A DNA stretch of 64,000 bases from Leishmania infantum JPCM5 (taxonomy: Eukaryota > Euglenozoa > Kinetoplastea > Trypanosomatida > Trypanosomatidae): contig NC_009418.2 of the NCBI RefSeq assembly GCF_000002875.2, positions 666,130 to 730,129 on the forward strand, read 5' to 3'. Positions 41,630 to 52,062 of the stretch are shown piece after piece. Position 1 is the first letter of the stretch; every line of letters starts with the position of its first letter. Position numbers and translations under genes: made by a program. The notes beneath the pieces were generated by a model. It did not search any database, was not told where the DNA came from, and saw only the letters and a list, made by a program, of their open reading frames with translations.

Positions 41630-42247
41630 TCAAGCTCGCCCTGCGTTTTCTTGTGCCATCTCCATCTCTTCCGGCGCTGTCTGTGACTCCGACTTTTCGT
41701 CTTCATGCACAAGGTCGCCGGTATAAGGGAGCAGCAAGATGATGATGTTGATGATATCCAGTAACCAAGCGATCAGAAAGAGAACGAAGCCGGAGCCATA
41801 TTTGTATACCTCGGAGAGTCTGGTGCACTGCGGTCCATCGGCCTTGTTGTACGTCACCGCCATGGCCGCCCACACAACGCACAGGGTGACGCTTCCAACG
41901 ATGTTCAGCGCCAGGCAGACCAAGCGGAGGAAGGAGCAGCAGAACAGCAACGTAAGGCCTGCGATGAACGCGGCGCCGTAGACAAGAATGGAAATGATAG
42001 TGAACGCCTGTGCTGCGCGAAAACGGTGAACTCGTGGTGGACAGGCACCAAAAGTGCGATCGATCGTAAGAGTGTGATGGCGTGAACTGCAGTCGGTCTT
42101 AAAACCCCACAGCGTGAGGCAAATAGTCGGGTAGCCAGGGCCATGATCGGTACGGATAAATATGTCACTGGGTGTCCCCGCCAGCAGCAGAATGAACGCC
42201 ACGAGCTGCAGGACCACGTAGAGAATGAGGGGAATATTGTACTTCAT
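41630..42247 (-). CDS. Amastin 2 (delta-amastin type)
   Basis: A 205-aa amastin starting MKYNIPLILYVVLQ at the ATG at 42,247. TM1 is 5-24, the signature is C43-LTLWGFKTD-C53, TM2 about 80-104, TM3 106-133 and TM4 150-174. The C-terminal tail is acidic and longer than in neighbours (HEDEKSESQTAPEEMEMAQE). The ATG is preceded on the transcript by a long pyrimidine-rich tract ending CCGGCCTTCTCAG, with the AG at 42,275-42,274; using it would give a 27-nt 5' UTR. The core closely resembles amastins 3 and 8 from TM2 to TM4 (AAFIAGLTLLFCCSFLRLVC). Its 3' flank is type A. Confidence 0.95.
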   Translation of the reverse strand: MKYNIPLILYVVLQLVAFILLLAGTPSDIFIRTDHGPGYPTICLTLWGFKTDCSSRHHTLTIDRTFGACPPRVHRFRAAQAFTIISILVYGAAFIAGLTLLFCCSFLRLVCLALNIVGSVTLCVVWAAMAVTYNKADGPQCTRLSEVYKYGSGFVLFLIAWLLDIINIIILLLPYTGDLVHEDEKSESQTAPEEMEMAQENAGRA

Positions 42248-42751
42248 GGGCGAAAACGGACAAAATCGAGAGACTGAGAAGGCCGGCGCCGAGGCAGACG
42301 GGAGAGGCAAAGGCAGGGGTGGGGGTGGGGGGCAGACGACGCAGCACAGCGGACGAGGAGAGAGGAGGCGGTAGGCAGGAGAGGGGCCAGAAGGGGGGAG
42401 CGGAGGAGAGTCGAGGTGTGGCGATGCGATGTCTGTGTTGCGGTGGCGTGCGCGCACACGCGTTGTTGTTGGGCGTGTTGTTGTGTGCGGGTGTGGTGTG
42501 AGGGGCCGAGGAGGGATGGGCGGCGTGGGCAGCAGTGTGCAGGGGGGAGAAGAGAGGGACGGATAGACGGGGAGAGACAGGCGGGGGAGGCAGTGGTGAC
42601 GAGACAGGCAAGTGGCACTGGGGCGCGTGCACAGCGGGGGCGCATGGGCCATTGGCTGGCACATAGGCAGGGGTGCGGCCGGCGGATGCGAGAGACGGGC
42701 CGCACGGCAGCGAGGGAGACACGGGAGCGCAGGCGAGGGGGGCCAGCGCCT
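42248..42751. repeat. 5' flank of amastin 2, type A, cut by gap
   Basis: Matches the first 500 bp upstream of amastins 3, 8 and 9. The last 40 bp before the gap contain changes not seen in the other copies (CCGCACGGC for CCGCAACGGC; GGGGGGCCAGCGCC for GGGGGCCAAGCGGC), likely low-quality contig-end sequence. Confidence 0.8.
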
Positions 42752-42852
42752 NNNNNNNNNNNNNNNNNNNNNNNNNNNNNNNNNNNNNNNNNNNNNNNNN
42801 NNNNNNNNNNNNNNNNNNNNNNNNNNNNNNNNNNNNNNNNNNNNNNNNNNNN
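42752..42852. other. Assembly gap (101 N)
   Basis: A run of N inside the array. The left side is about 500 bp upstream of amastin 2 and the right side is inside amastin 3. By comparison with complete repeats about 2.1 kb of intergenic sequence plus about 0.24 kb of amastin 3 should lie here, so the gap length is a placeholder. Whole extra units could also be missing. Confidence 0.95.
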
Positions 42853-43220
42853 CACAGGGTGACGCTTCCAACGATGTTCAGCGCCAGGCAGACCAAGCGG
42901 AGGAAGGAGCAGCAGAACAGCAACGTAAGGCCTGCGATGAACGCCGCCAAGTACACCAATATAGAGATTATAGCAAACGCCTGTGCAGCGTGGAACTGGT
43001 TGAGAATTTGAGGGCAACCGGAGAACAGTTTATCAACAGTGTAGTCGTACGGAATCGCTGAGCAGTTGGTCTTAAAACCCCATAGGGAGATGCATATATT
43101 GTTAAAGGAGGCGTCCTTTTCGACACTACGAAACATCTCCAGCGGCGTTCCCGCCAGCACCAGAAGGAACGCCACGAACTGGAGCACCACGTAGATAATG
43201 AGGGTTATACTGTACTTCAT
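42853..43220 (-). CDS. Amastin 3 (delta-amastin type), C-terminus lost in assembly gap
   Basis: About 122 codons from the ATG at 43,220 (MKYSITLIIYVVLQFVAF). TM1 and the signature C-ISLWGFKTN-C are present, followed by TM2 and most of TM3 (LRLVCLALNIVGSVTL), where the N run begins. The last 70 or so residues, with TM4 and the tail, are not in the assembly; nothing suggests the gene itself is broken. The minus-strand acceptor CCGGCCTTCTCAG lies 27 nt upstream (AG at 43,248-43,247), as in amastin 2. Confidence 0.9.
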
Positions 43221-45968
43221 GTGCGCGAAGGGACAAGAGCGAGAGACTGAGAAGGCCGGCGCCGAGGCAGACGGGAGAGGCAAAGGCAGGGGTGGGGTGG
43301 GGGCAGACGACGCAGCACGGCGGACGAGGAGAGAGGAGGCGGTAGGCAGGAGGGGGGTCAGATGGGAGAGCGGAGGAGAGTCGAGGTGTGGCGACGCGAT
43401 GTCTGTGTTGCGGTGGCGTGCGCGCACACGCGTTGTTGTTGGGCGTGTTGTTGTGTGCGGGTGTGGTGTGAGGGGCCGAGGAGGGATGGGCGGCGTGGGC
43501 AGCAGTGTGCAGGGGGGAGAAGAGAGGGACGGATAGACGGGGAGAGACAGGCGGGGGAGGCAGTGGTGACGAGACAGGCAAGTGGCACTGGGGCGCGTGC
43601 ACAGCGGGGGCGCATGGGCCATTGGCTGGCACATAGGCAGGGGTGCGGCCGGCGGATGCGAGAGACGGGCCGCAACGGCAGCGAGGGAGACACGGGAGCG
43701 CAGGCGAGGGGGCCAAGCGGCGAGAGGACGGGGGGAGGAGGGGAGGGGGGCATTTCTCGCTACCCCCCTCTGGCACGCCCCGCACCCGCTGGCCTTCCCT
43801 CCGCCCATGCACGCCTTCGCCTAGCCGCGGTGTCCTGTAGGCGCGCCTGTGCCAGGCTGCTCGAGCCGCATGTGCGCAGGGGGCAGGGGGAGGGTGCGAG
43901 AGGGGCCCCTCTGCACGTGTGTGCCGGTGTGTGTGGGGGGGGGGGGGCAGCACCGCCCACCCACGCAGCGCCACCGCCGCCACCGCCCATCCCGTTCGCT
44001 GCACACAGCAGGCAGATGCGCGGCGGGTGCACACGGACCCAGCATGCACGGAGACGGCACCGCAGCGAAGGGGGTGGGGGAACGAAGAGCAGCACACAGG
44101 GGCAGCACGGACGGCGTCTGCGTGGCGCCGGGCCGAGGGCGGCGGGGACGCGAGCCGCAGCACGTCAGCATGCTCCTCCACCAGTGCACACACCCCTCCA
44201 CACTCCCCGGACTCACGCGCTCGCACACACACACACATATACACCGGCACGCACCCGCATGCCCGTGCGCACACCTGCACGCACATGGCGCGGCCCCACC
44301 ACGGGCAGCAGCAAGGAGCGCCGCCCGCACCCCCTACCCTGCCCTCTCGGGGAGGAGGGGGGCGGCAGTGGCGGCGGTGACGCTGTTGGTTTGAACGAGT
44401 CGGACAACGGAAGCAAGCATGATAACGAGCAGGCACGCGCGCAGGAAGGCGTGCCGCAAAGGAAACACAGGACAAGCAAGAGAGGAGTAAAAAGCGCACG
44501 CACGCCCTCCGCCCTGCCAGGCGAGGACAGCGTAATAACAGGCGTTTGGCGGTTTTGTCGTTACAGACATCCACACAGCCATATATATATATATAGATAT
44601 CGGTGCATATATGCACGCGTCGTTTTGCTTATGCTTAGGTGTGCTGATTCGCATGTCTGTCCGAGTCCGCGAGGCATGCACTTCCTTCTCACCGCCTCCA
44701 CGCCACCACGCACAAGCCGGCAGATGCGCGCGTACAGCCACGGCCCGCCTACGCCCTGTGGCACGGCGGCCACATCCGCGTCGTCGAGGACGAGCCGTCC
44801 TGCCGCTGCATCGGCGCCACACGCACCGGGGCGCACGGCACGCCGCGCTCCCAGCGGGGCCGCCCCCTCAGGGTCGTGCTCCATGACGGAGGCGCTGGCC
44901 TCCGTCGGTGGGGAGGGGGTAGCAAAGGGTAGCAGGGCGTTCGTGGGGAGCGGTGGCTCTACGTGCCGCACGAGCCGAGGGAGAATGCTGCCCAGCCTCC
45001 GGTCAGGGCCCTGTGAGGCCCTGCAGTGTAGTCGACCTGGATGCAGTGCTTCTCTCCCCACAGTCGCGTCGGTGCGCTGCAACCCGTCACATACGGCGTG
45101 GCAACTCCACACGGCGGAGCCTGGAGGACTCCGTGGGGTGCGTCAGCAACGAAGCCATCGAAACAAATCGCGCAGGAGAGAGGCGAGGAGACACAGCGAC
45201 ACAGGGGGCGCACACGCAGACGGGCTCGAGCCAGACGCCAGAGGAGCGAGCAGGAAAGCAGCGCCGCCGCTGCTCCGCTCCACCGTCGCACTCGCTCGTA
45301 CCGCCGCGCATTCTCCGGTCCTGCCCCTCGCCTGCAGTCCCGTTTCCGCGTGTATAGGTGTGTATGCGTGTACGCGCCTGCTGTGCTGCACGGCTGCTGC
45401 CCGTGCCTGCGTCGTCGCCACAGCCAGCCGCCTCCGCCAGCACACGCACACAGGGAGGGCGCGAGCAGCGGAGGGAGGCGCAGAGGCGCACGCACACGCA
45501 CACGCCACGCACCTCTCTCTGCGCGCAGAGCAGAACAGCAAGCATGAGCGAGCTCGAAAGAGACGAGCGTCGAGTAAGGCGAGAGCGTGGGGCGGCACCC
45601 GCGAACAACGGCAGCGTAAGTGAGCGATGGTCGCGGGGGCCGCTCACGGAAGAAGAGGGAGGAGGGTCGCAGGGGCGCATGCGCCTGCACACACGCAGGC
45701 GCCGTGTATCACACGCAGGCGTGGGGGAAGTGCTGCAATCGCCCCTCGGCAGCGGTGCCTGTGCACGGCGGTGCCGCTGCTGCCCGCGCGCGCGCACGCA
45801 CACACGACAGGGAGCGAGAGGGCTGGGCCGGCGAAGGGCACACACGGGAACCCGCAGCTTGCGCACCCTCATCCTCGCCGACACCAGCTCCACCACGAGG
45901 ACGCCAGTGTGGGGGAGGGGCCGCGCCGCTCTCAACCGCGCTACCCGCTCCCTCCTACTACCTCCATC
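43221..45968. repeat. Amastin intergenic repeat, type A (long variant)
   Basis: About 2.75 kb, nearly identical to 58,247-60,970 over most of its length. It includes the 107-bp segment (43,950-44,056) bounded by direct repeats of GCACCGC. It holds the 5' flank of amastin 3 and the 3' UTR of amastin 4. The last 40 bp next to amastin 4 (about 45,930-45,968) instead resemble the flank next to amastin 5, marking a switch point. Confidence 0.85.
44580..44595. repeat. (TA)n microsatellite in type A repeat
   Basis: A TA run of about 16 bases, followed by GATATCGG. Confidence 0.9.
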
Positions 45969-46601
45969 CTACTCCTTCGCTGTCGGTGGCTCTGCCTTTT
46001 TATCAACAGCACTCTCGGTGTCGGTATAGGGGAGCAGGAGGATGATCATGTTGATGATATCCAGTATCCAGGCCACCACAAAAAGGAAAAAGCTCGCACC
46101 GAGTCTATACCCTATACTGCTAAGTCGCCTGCAATGTTGGCCATCGTCCTTGCTGAACGTGGCGGCCACGATGACTATCGCAACGCATAAAATTACACTG
46201 CCGACGATGTTGAGCGCCATGCAGGTTAGGCGCAAGACAGCGAAGCAGAACAGCAAAGTAAAGCCCGCGATAAACGCAGCGCCGTACACGACGATGGAGA
46301 CAATCACGAATATCTGCAGAGCACGAAAACGCCTTAGTCTATCAGGGCAGTAATGAAATATATCATCCAATGTCAGGTCGGAATGAAGTGAAGAGCAGTC
46401 GTTCTTGAAACCCCACAAGGTGATACAAATTAGCGTCTTCGACATCCCAGCCGGGTTTGAGCGGAAAATGTCCAGAGGCGTTCCCACCAGTAACAGAATG
46501 AACGCCACGAACTGGAGCACCACGTAGAGAATGAGAGTCCTCTTATAATCCAGTGGCACAGCAGGAAGACACCGAAGCGATGGAAACGGCAACCCGGACA
46601 T
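45969..46601 (-). CDS. Amastin 4 (divergent N-terminus and TM3)
   Basis: A 210-aa amastin starting at 46,601 with MSGLPFPSLRCLPAVPLDYK, a 20-residue leader not found in its neighbours, before TM1. The signature is C59-ITLWGFKND-C69. TM3 differs from the array consensus: the usual CVVWAAMAVTYNK is CVAIVIVAATFSK, so the otherwise invariant Trp-Ala is absent. The tail ends KAEPPTAKE, like amastins 5-7 (KAEPPTAQE), although the distal 3' flank is type A rather than type B. The gene therefore looks like a product of exchange between the two sub-arrays, or the founder of the type B tail. Four helices are intact and it is likely functional. Confidence 0.93.
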   Translation of the reverse strand: MSGLPFPSLRCLPAVPLDYKRTLILYVVLQFVAFILLLVGTPLDIFRSNPAGMSKTLICITLWGFKNDCSSLHSDLTLDDIFHYCPDRLRRFRALQIFVIVSIVVYGAAFIAGFTLLFCFAVLRLTCMALNIVGSVILCVAIVIVAATFSKDDGQHCRRLSSIGYRLGASFFLFVVAWILDIINMIILLLPYTDTESAVDKKAEPPTAKE

Positions 46602-48718
46602 CGTCACAAAAAGGAGCGACAAGTCGAAAAAAACGACGCAGCACAGCGGACGAGGAGAGAGGAGGCGGTAGGCAGGAGGGGGGCCAGATGGGAGAGCGGA
46701 GGAGAGTCGAGGTGTGGCGACGCGATGTCTGTGTTGCGGTGGCGTGCGCGCGCACGCGTTGTTGTTGGGCGTGTTGTTGTGTGCGGGTGTGGTGTGAGGG
46801 GCCGAGGAGGGATGGGCGGCGTGGGCAGCAGTGTGCAGGGGGGAGAAGAGAGGGACGGATAGACGGGGAGAGACGGGCGGGGGAGGCAGTGGTGACGAGA
46901 CAGGCAAGTGACACTGCGGCGCGTGCACAGCGGGGGCGCATGGACCATTGGCTGGCACATACACGCAAAGGAAAAATATGGGCAGCGAATGAGGAATGCA
47001 ACAGCGCGCGCCTGCATGCGACGGCGCAGCACGACCACGGGCACCAGCAGAGAGCGCGGCGTGCCCGCAGTTCTACACGTCCTCTCGTGGAACAGATGCA
47101 GATGGCAGTGGTGGCGGTGGCGTTGTCGGGTTGAGGGAGTCGGACAAGGGAGGTAAGCATGAGAGCGATGAGGCACGCGCGCAGGAAGGCGCGTCACGAA
47201 GCACAAAAAATAAACAAAGCACAAACAAGAGAGAAGGGAGAAGCAAACGCCCTCCGCCCTGTCAGGCGAGGACAACGTCATGTGAGGCGTTAGGCGGTGG
47301 TCTTGGTGCGCATACACACAGATATAGATGAAAATACATATGCACTCGTCGTTCAGTCGCATCCATGTACCTGCCGTCTGAATACGGGAGACATGCACCC
47401 GCTTTTTACCGCCTCCACGCCACCACGCACAAGCCGGCAGATGCGCGCGTACAGCCACCGTGCGCCCCTACGCCCTGTGGCACGGCGGCCACATCCGCGT
47501 CGTCGAGGACGAGCCGTCCTGCCACTGCACCGGGTCATGCGCCTAACGGGCTCGGCCTGTCCTGCCCCTTCCCTCCCCGTTCCCCTACGCGCATGCCTCA
47601 GCGGCGCCGCACGCCGTCATGCGAGCGCTGCCGGCCTCACGGTCCCGCTCTCCACGGCGGAGGCGGTGGCGTCTGTCGGTGGGGAGGGGGTAGCAAAGGG
47701 TAGCAGGGCGTTCGTGGGGAGTGGTGGCTCTGCGTGCCGCACGAGCCCAGGGAGAACGTTGCACAGCCCCAGGTCAGGGCCCTGTGTGAGGCCCTGCAGT
47801 GCAGTCGACCTGCGTGTCGTAGCATGCGGCGTGGTGACTTCCCACGGCGGAGTCCGGAGGACTCGGTGGGGTGCGTCAGCAACGAAGCCATCGAAACACA
47901 TCGCGCAGGAGAGAGGCGAGGAGACACAGCGACACAGGGGGCGCACACGCAGACGGACTCGAGCCAGACGCCAGAGGAGCGAGCAGGGAAGCAGCATCGG
48001 CTCTGTTCCGCTCCAACGCGTATTCTGCTGTCCTGCTTCGCCTGCAGTCCCCTGCCAGCGTGTATAGGGGTATATGTGGGTAAGTGTATAGGTGTCTATT
48101 CGTGTATGCTCCGCTGCTGCCCTTGCCTGCGCCATCGCCTCAGTCAGCCGCCTCCGCCAGCACACACGCGCACAGGAGAAGGGGGGGTGCGGAGAGCGAC
48201 AAGAGGGGCACGCGCACGCACACACGACACACCTCTCTCTGCGCGGAGGAGAGAACAGCAAGCATCGCAGAACCCGAAAGAGAAACGAGCGTCGAGGAAC
48301 GCGAGAGCGCCGGGCGGCACCCGCGAGCAACGCACGAAAACAGAGACGCGCGAACAACGGCAGCGTAAGCGAGGGAGGGGCGCGGTCGCGGGGGCCGCTC
48401 ACGGAAGAAGAGGGAGGAGGGGCACAGGGGGCGCCTGCACACAGACACACACGCATACAGGCGCCGTGTGCCATCAGCACTCCTGGAGAGAGTGCCGCAA
48501 CCACCCCTCGGCAGCTGTCCCGGTGCACGGCGTGCCGCACACGCATGCACGCAGGACAGGGCAGCGAGAGGGCTGGGCCGGCGAAGGGCACACACGGGAA
48601 CCCGCAGCTTGCGCACCCTCATCCTCGCCGACACCGGCTCCACCACGAGGACGCCGGTGTGGGGGAGGGGCCGCGCCGCTCGCAAGCTCTCCCTCCGTCT
48701 CCTCCTACTACCTCCATC
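46602..48718. repeat. Amastin intergenic repeat, type B
   Basis: About 2.1 kb. It shares both ends with type A, but between GGCTGGCACATA (near 46,950) and the GCGGTGGCG...GTCGGACAAG block (near 47,120) it has a shorter, different segment beginning CACGCAAAGGAAAAATATGG. The 3'-UTR side (47,380-48,710) aligns with type A at lower identity. It lacks the long TA microsatellite. Near 48,000-48,090 it differs from the other two B copies, with extra TGTATAGGGGTATATGTGG sequence. Confidence 0.8.
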
Positions 48719-49297
48719 CTACTCCTGCGCGGTCGGCGGCTCTGCCTTTCGATTCGCTCCATCGTCCACGCCGGCATAGGGAAGGAGCAGCAAGAAAATG
48801 TTGATGACATCCAGTATCCAGGCCAGCACAAAGAGAACGAAGCCGGCACCATATCTTCCCAGCGTCTTTACCGGCAGGCACACTCTGTCGTCAGTCTTGT
48901 TGTATGTCACTGCCATGGCCGCCCACACAACGCACGAGGTGACCATGCCGACCACGTTGAGTACCAGGCAGACCCACCGGAGCAAAGAGCAGCAGAACAG
49001 CAAAATAAAGCCCAGCATGAACGCCGCGCCGTACACGAAGATGGAGATGATGGCGCATCCCTGCGCAAGGCGGAATCGGGTGATGCGTGAAGGGCACTTT
49101 TCAAAAGACACATCGACTGTGCGAACGTAATTCAAAGAGAAGCAGTCACGTTTAAAACCCCATAGGGTTATGCACTGGCCAACGAAAACACTGCTGTTGC
49201 TGCTGCGGAACATGTCAATCGGCGTTCCCACCAGCACGAAGAAGAACGCCACGAACTGGAGGACCACGTAGAGAATGACGGGGATATTGTACTTCAT
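48719..49297 (-). CDS. Amastin 5 (type B subgroup)
   Basis: A 192-aa amastin starting MKYNIPVILYVVLQFVAFFF at 49,297. The signature is C42-ITLWGFKRD-C52. TM2 to TM4 carry CAIISIFVYGAAFMLGF, SLLRWVCLVLNVVGMVTS and GAGFVLFVLAWILDVINI. The tail is ANRKAEPPTAQE. N34 lies in NSS, a possible glycosylation site in the outer loop. The first 30 residues are the same as in amastins 6 and 7 except for one position, whereas the outer loop differs, as expected if the loop is the variable part. It has type B flanks on both sides. Confidence 0.95.
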   Translation of the reverse strand: MKYNIPVILYVVLQFVAFFFVLVGTPIDMFRSSNSSVFVGQCITLWGFKRDCFSLNYVRTVDVSFEKCPSRITRFRLAQGCAIISIFVYGAAFMLGFILLFCCSLLRWVCLVLNVVGMVTSCVVWAAMAVTYNKTDDRVCLPVKTLGRYGAGFVLFVLAWILDVINIFLLLLPYAGVDDGANRKAEPPTAQE

Positions 49298-51483
49298 GGG
49301 CGAGAAGGGGCAAGAGCGGAGAGATGGGACCTTCAAAGCGGACACCGTCACGCGAGAGGCGACGGCAGGGGTGGGGGTGGGGGCAGACGACGCAGCACGG
49401 CGGACGAGGAGAGAGGAGGCGGTAGGCAGGAGGGGGGTCAGATGGGAGAGCGGTGGAGAGTCGAGGTGTGGCGACGCGATGTCTGTGTTGCGGTGGCGTG
49501 CGCGCGCACGCGTTGTTGTTGGGCGTGTTGTTGTGTGCGGGTGTGGTGTGAGGGGCCGAGGAGGGATGGGCGGCGTGGGCAGCAGTGTGCAGGGGGGAGA
49601 AGAGAGGGACGGATAGACGGGGAGAGACATGCGGGGGAGGCAGTGGTGACGAGACAGGCAAGTGGCACTGGGGCGCGTGCACAGCGGGGGCGCATGGACC
49701 ATTGGCTGGCACATACACGCAAAGGAAAAATATGGGCAGCGAATGAGGAATGCAACAGCGCGCGCCTGCATGCGACGGCGCAGCACGACCACGGGCACCA
49801 GCAGAGAGCGCGGCGTGCCCGCAGTTCTACACGTCCTCTCGTGGAACAGATGCAGATGGCAGTGGTGGCGGTGGCGTTGTCGGGTTGAGGGAGTCGGACA
49901 AGGGAGGTAAGCATGAGAGCGATGAGGCACGCGCGCAGGAAGGCGCGTCACGAAGCACAAAAAATAAACAAAGCACAAACAAGAGAGAAGGGAGAAGCAA
50001 ACGCCCTCCGCCCTGTCAGGCGAGGACAACGTCATGTGAGGCGTTAGGCGGTGGTCTTGGTGCGCATACACACAGATATAGATGAAAATACATATGCACT
50101 CGTCGTTCAGTCGCATCCATGTACCTGCCGTCTGAATACGGGAGACATGCACCCGCTTTTTACCGCCTCCACGCCACCACGCACAAGCCGGCAGATGCGC
50201 GCGTACAGCCACCGTGCGCCCCTACGCCCTGTGGCACGGCGGCCACATCCGCGTCGTCGAGGACGAGCCGTCCTGCCACTGCACCGGGTCATGCGCCTAA
50301 CGGGCTCGGCCTGTCCTGCCCCTTCCCTCCCCGTTCCCCTACGCGCATGCCTCAGCGGCGCCGCACGCCGTCATGCGAGCGCTGCCGGCCTCACGGTCCC
50401 GCTCTCCACGGCGGAGGCGGTGGCGTCTGTCGGTGGGGAGGGGGTAGCAAAGGGTAGCAGGGCGTTCGTGGGGAGTGGTGGCTCTGCGTGCCGCACGAGC
50501 CCAGGGAGAACGTTGCACAGCCCCAGGCCAGGGCCGTGTGTGAGGCCCTGCAGTGCAGTCGACCTGCGTGTCGTAGCATGCGGCGTGGTGACTTCCCACG
50601 GCGGAGTCCGGAGGACTCGGTGGGGTGCGTCAGCAACGAAGCCATCGAAACACATCGCGCAGGAGAGAGGCGAGGAGACACAGCGACACAGGGGGCGCAC
50701 ACGCAGACGGGCTCGAGCCAGACGCCAGAGGAGCGAGCAGGAAAGCAGCGCCGCCTCTGCTTCGCTCCACCGTCGCACTCGCTCGTACCGCCGCGCATTC
50801 TCCGTCCTGCCCCTCGCCTGCAGTCCCGTTCAAGCGTGTATAGGTGTGTATGCGTGTACGCGCCTGCTGTGCTGCACGGATGCTGCCCTTGCCTGCGCCA
50901 TCGCCTCAGTCAGCCGCCTCCGCCAGCACACACGCGCACAGGAGAGGGGGGGTGCGGAGAGCGAAAAGAGGGGCACGCGCACGCACACACGACACACCTC
51001 TCTCTGCGCGGAGGAGAGAACAGCAAGCATCGCAGAACCCGAAAGAGAAACGAGCGTCGAGGAACGCGAGAGCGCCGGGCGGCACCCGCGAGCAACGCAC
51101 GAAAACAGAGACGCGCGAACAACGGCAGCGTAAGCGAGGGAGGGGCGCGGTCGCGGGGGCCGCTCACGGAAGAAGAGGGAGGAGGGGCACAGGGGGCGCC
51201 TGCACACAGACACACACGCATACAGGCGCCGTGTGCCATCAGCACTCCTGGAGAGAGTGCCGCAACCACCCCTCGGCAGCTGTCCCGGTGCACGGCGTGC
51301 CGCACACGCATGCACGCAGGACAGGGCAGCGAGAGGGCTGGGCCGGCGAAGGGCACACACGCCAATCCGCAGCTTGCGCACCCTCATCCTCGCCGACACC
51401 GGCTCCACCACGAGGACGCCGGTGTGGGGGAGGGGCCGCGCCGCTCGCAAGCTCGCCCTCCTCTCACCTGTCCTACCTCTATC
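49298..51483. repeat. Amastin intergenic repeat, type B
   Basis: About 2.2 kb and almost identical to 52,063-54,250. One visible difference is CGCCAATCCGC at about 51,360 against CGGGAACCCGC at about 54,127. Confidence 0.9.
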
Positions 51484-52062
51484 CTACTCCTGCGCGGTCG
51501 GCGGCTCTGCCTTGTTATCGGTTTCCGCAGCTCCTGCGGCCGTGCACGGGAGCAGCAAGATGATGATGTTGATGACATCCAGTATCCAGGCCAGCACAAA
51601 GAGCACGAAGCCGGCACCATAGCTTCCGAGCTCCTTTATGGCGAAGCAGTTCATACCTTCGTCCTTGTTGTACGTCACTGCCATGGCCGCCCACACAACG
51701 CACAGGGTGACACTGCCGACAATGTTGAGCGCCAGACAGACCCAGCGGAGCAGAGAGACGCCGTACAACAAAAGAAAGCCCAGCACCAACGCCGCAAAGT
51801 AGACGACAATGGAGATGATGGCGCATCCCTGCGCAAGGCGGAATCGGGGGATGCGTAAAGGGCAATCTCTCCAGAGCAGTTCTACGTAATGCAAATAACC
51901 GGAGGAACTGCAGGACACTTTATCCCCCCACAGCGTGAAGCAAAGCGTTCCCTCGGTAGTATTTGGAATGCGGAACATGTCAGATGGTGTTCCCACCAGC
52001 ACGAAGAAGAACGCCACGAACTGGAGGACCACGTAGAGAATGACGGGGATATTGTACTTCAT
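51484..52062 (-). CDS. Amastin 6 (type B subgroup; same protein as amastin 7)
   Basis: A 192-aa amastin starting MKYNIPVILYVVLQFVAFFF at 52,062. The signature is C41-FTLWGDKVS-C51. The outer loop has a possible glycosylation site (NTT at 34-36). TM2-TM3 reads CAIISIVVYFAALVLGFLLLYG, so the Cys-Cys pair common after TM2 in the other copies is replaced by Tyr-Gly. The tail is TDNKAEPPTAQE. The predicted protein is identical to amastin 7, one repeat unit (2,767 bp) away. Confidence 0.95.
   Translation of the reverse strand: MKYNIPVILYVVLQFVAFFFVLVGTPSDMFRIPNTTEGTLCFTLWGDKVSCSSSGYLHYVELLWRDCPLRIPRFRLAQGCAIISIVVYFAALVLGFLLLYGVSLLRWVCLALNIVGSVTLCVVWAAMAVTYNKDEGMNCFAIKELGSYGAGFVLFVLAWILDVINIIILLLPCTAAGAAETDNKAEPPTAQE

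Noticed and set aside
43362..45623. 753-codon plus-strand frame in the type A repeat (also at 58,360-60,624)
   Set aside because: Low-complexity Arg/Ala/Gly/His-rich composition, antisense to the transcription unit, in repeat sequence; best explained by lack of A/T-rich stop codons.
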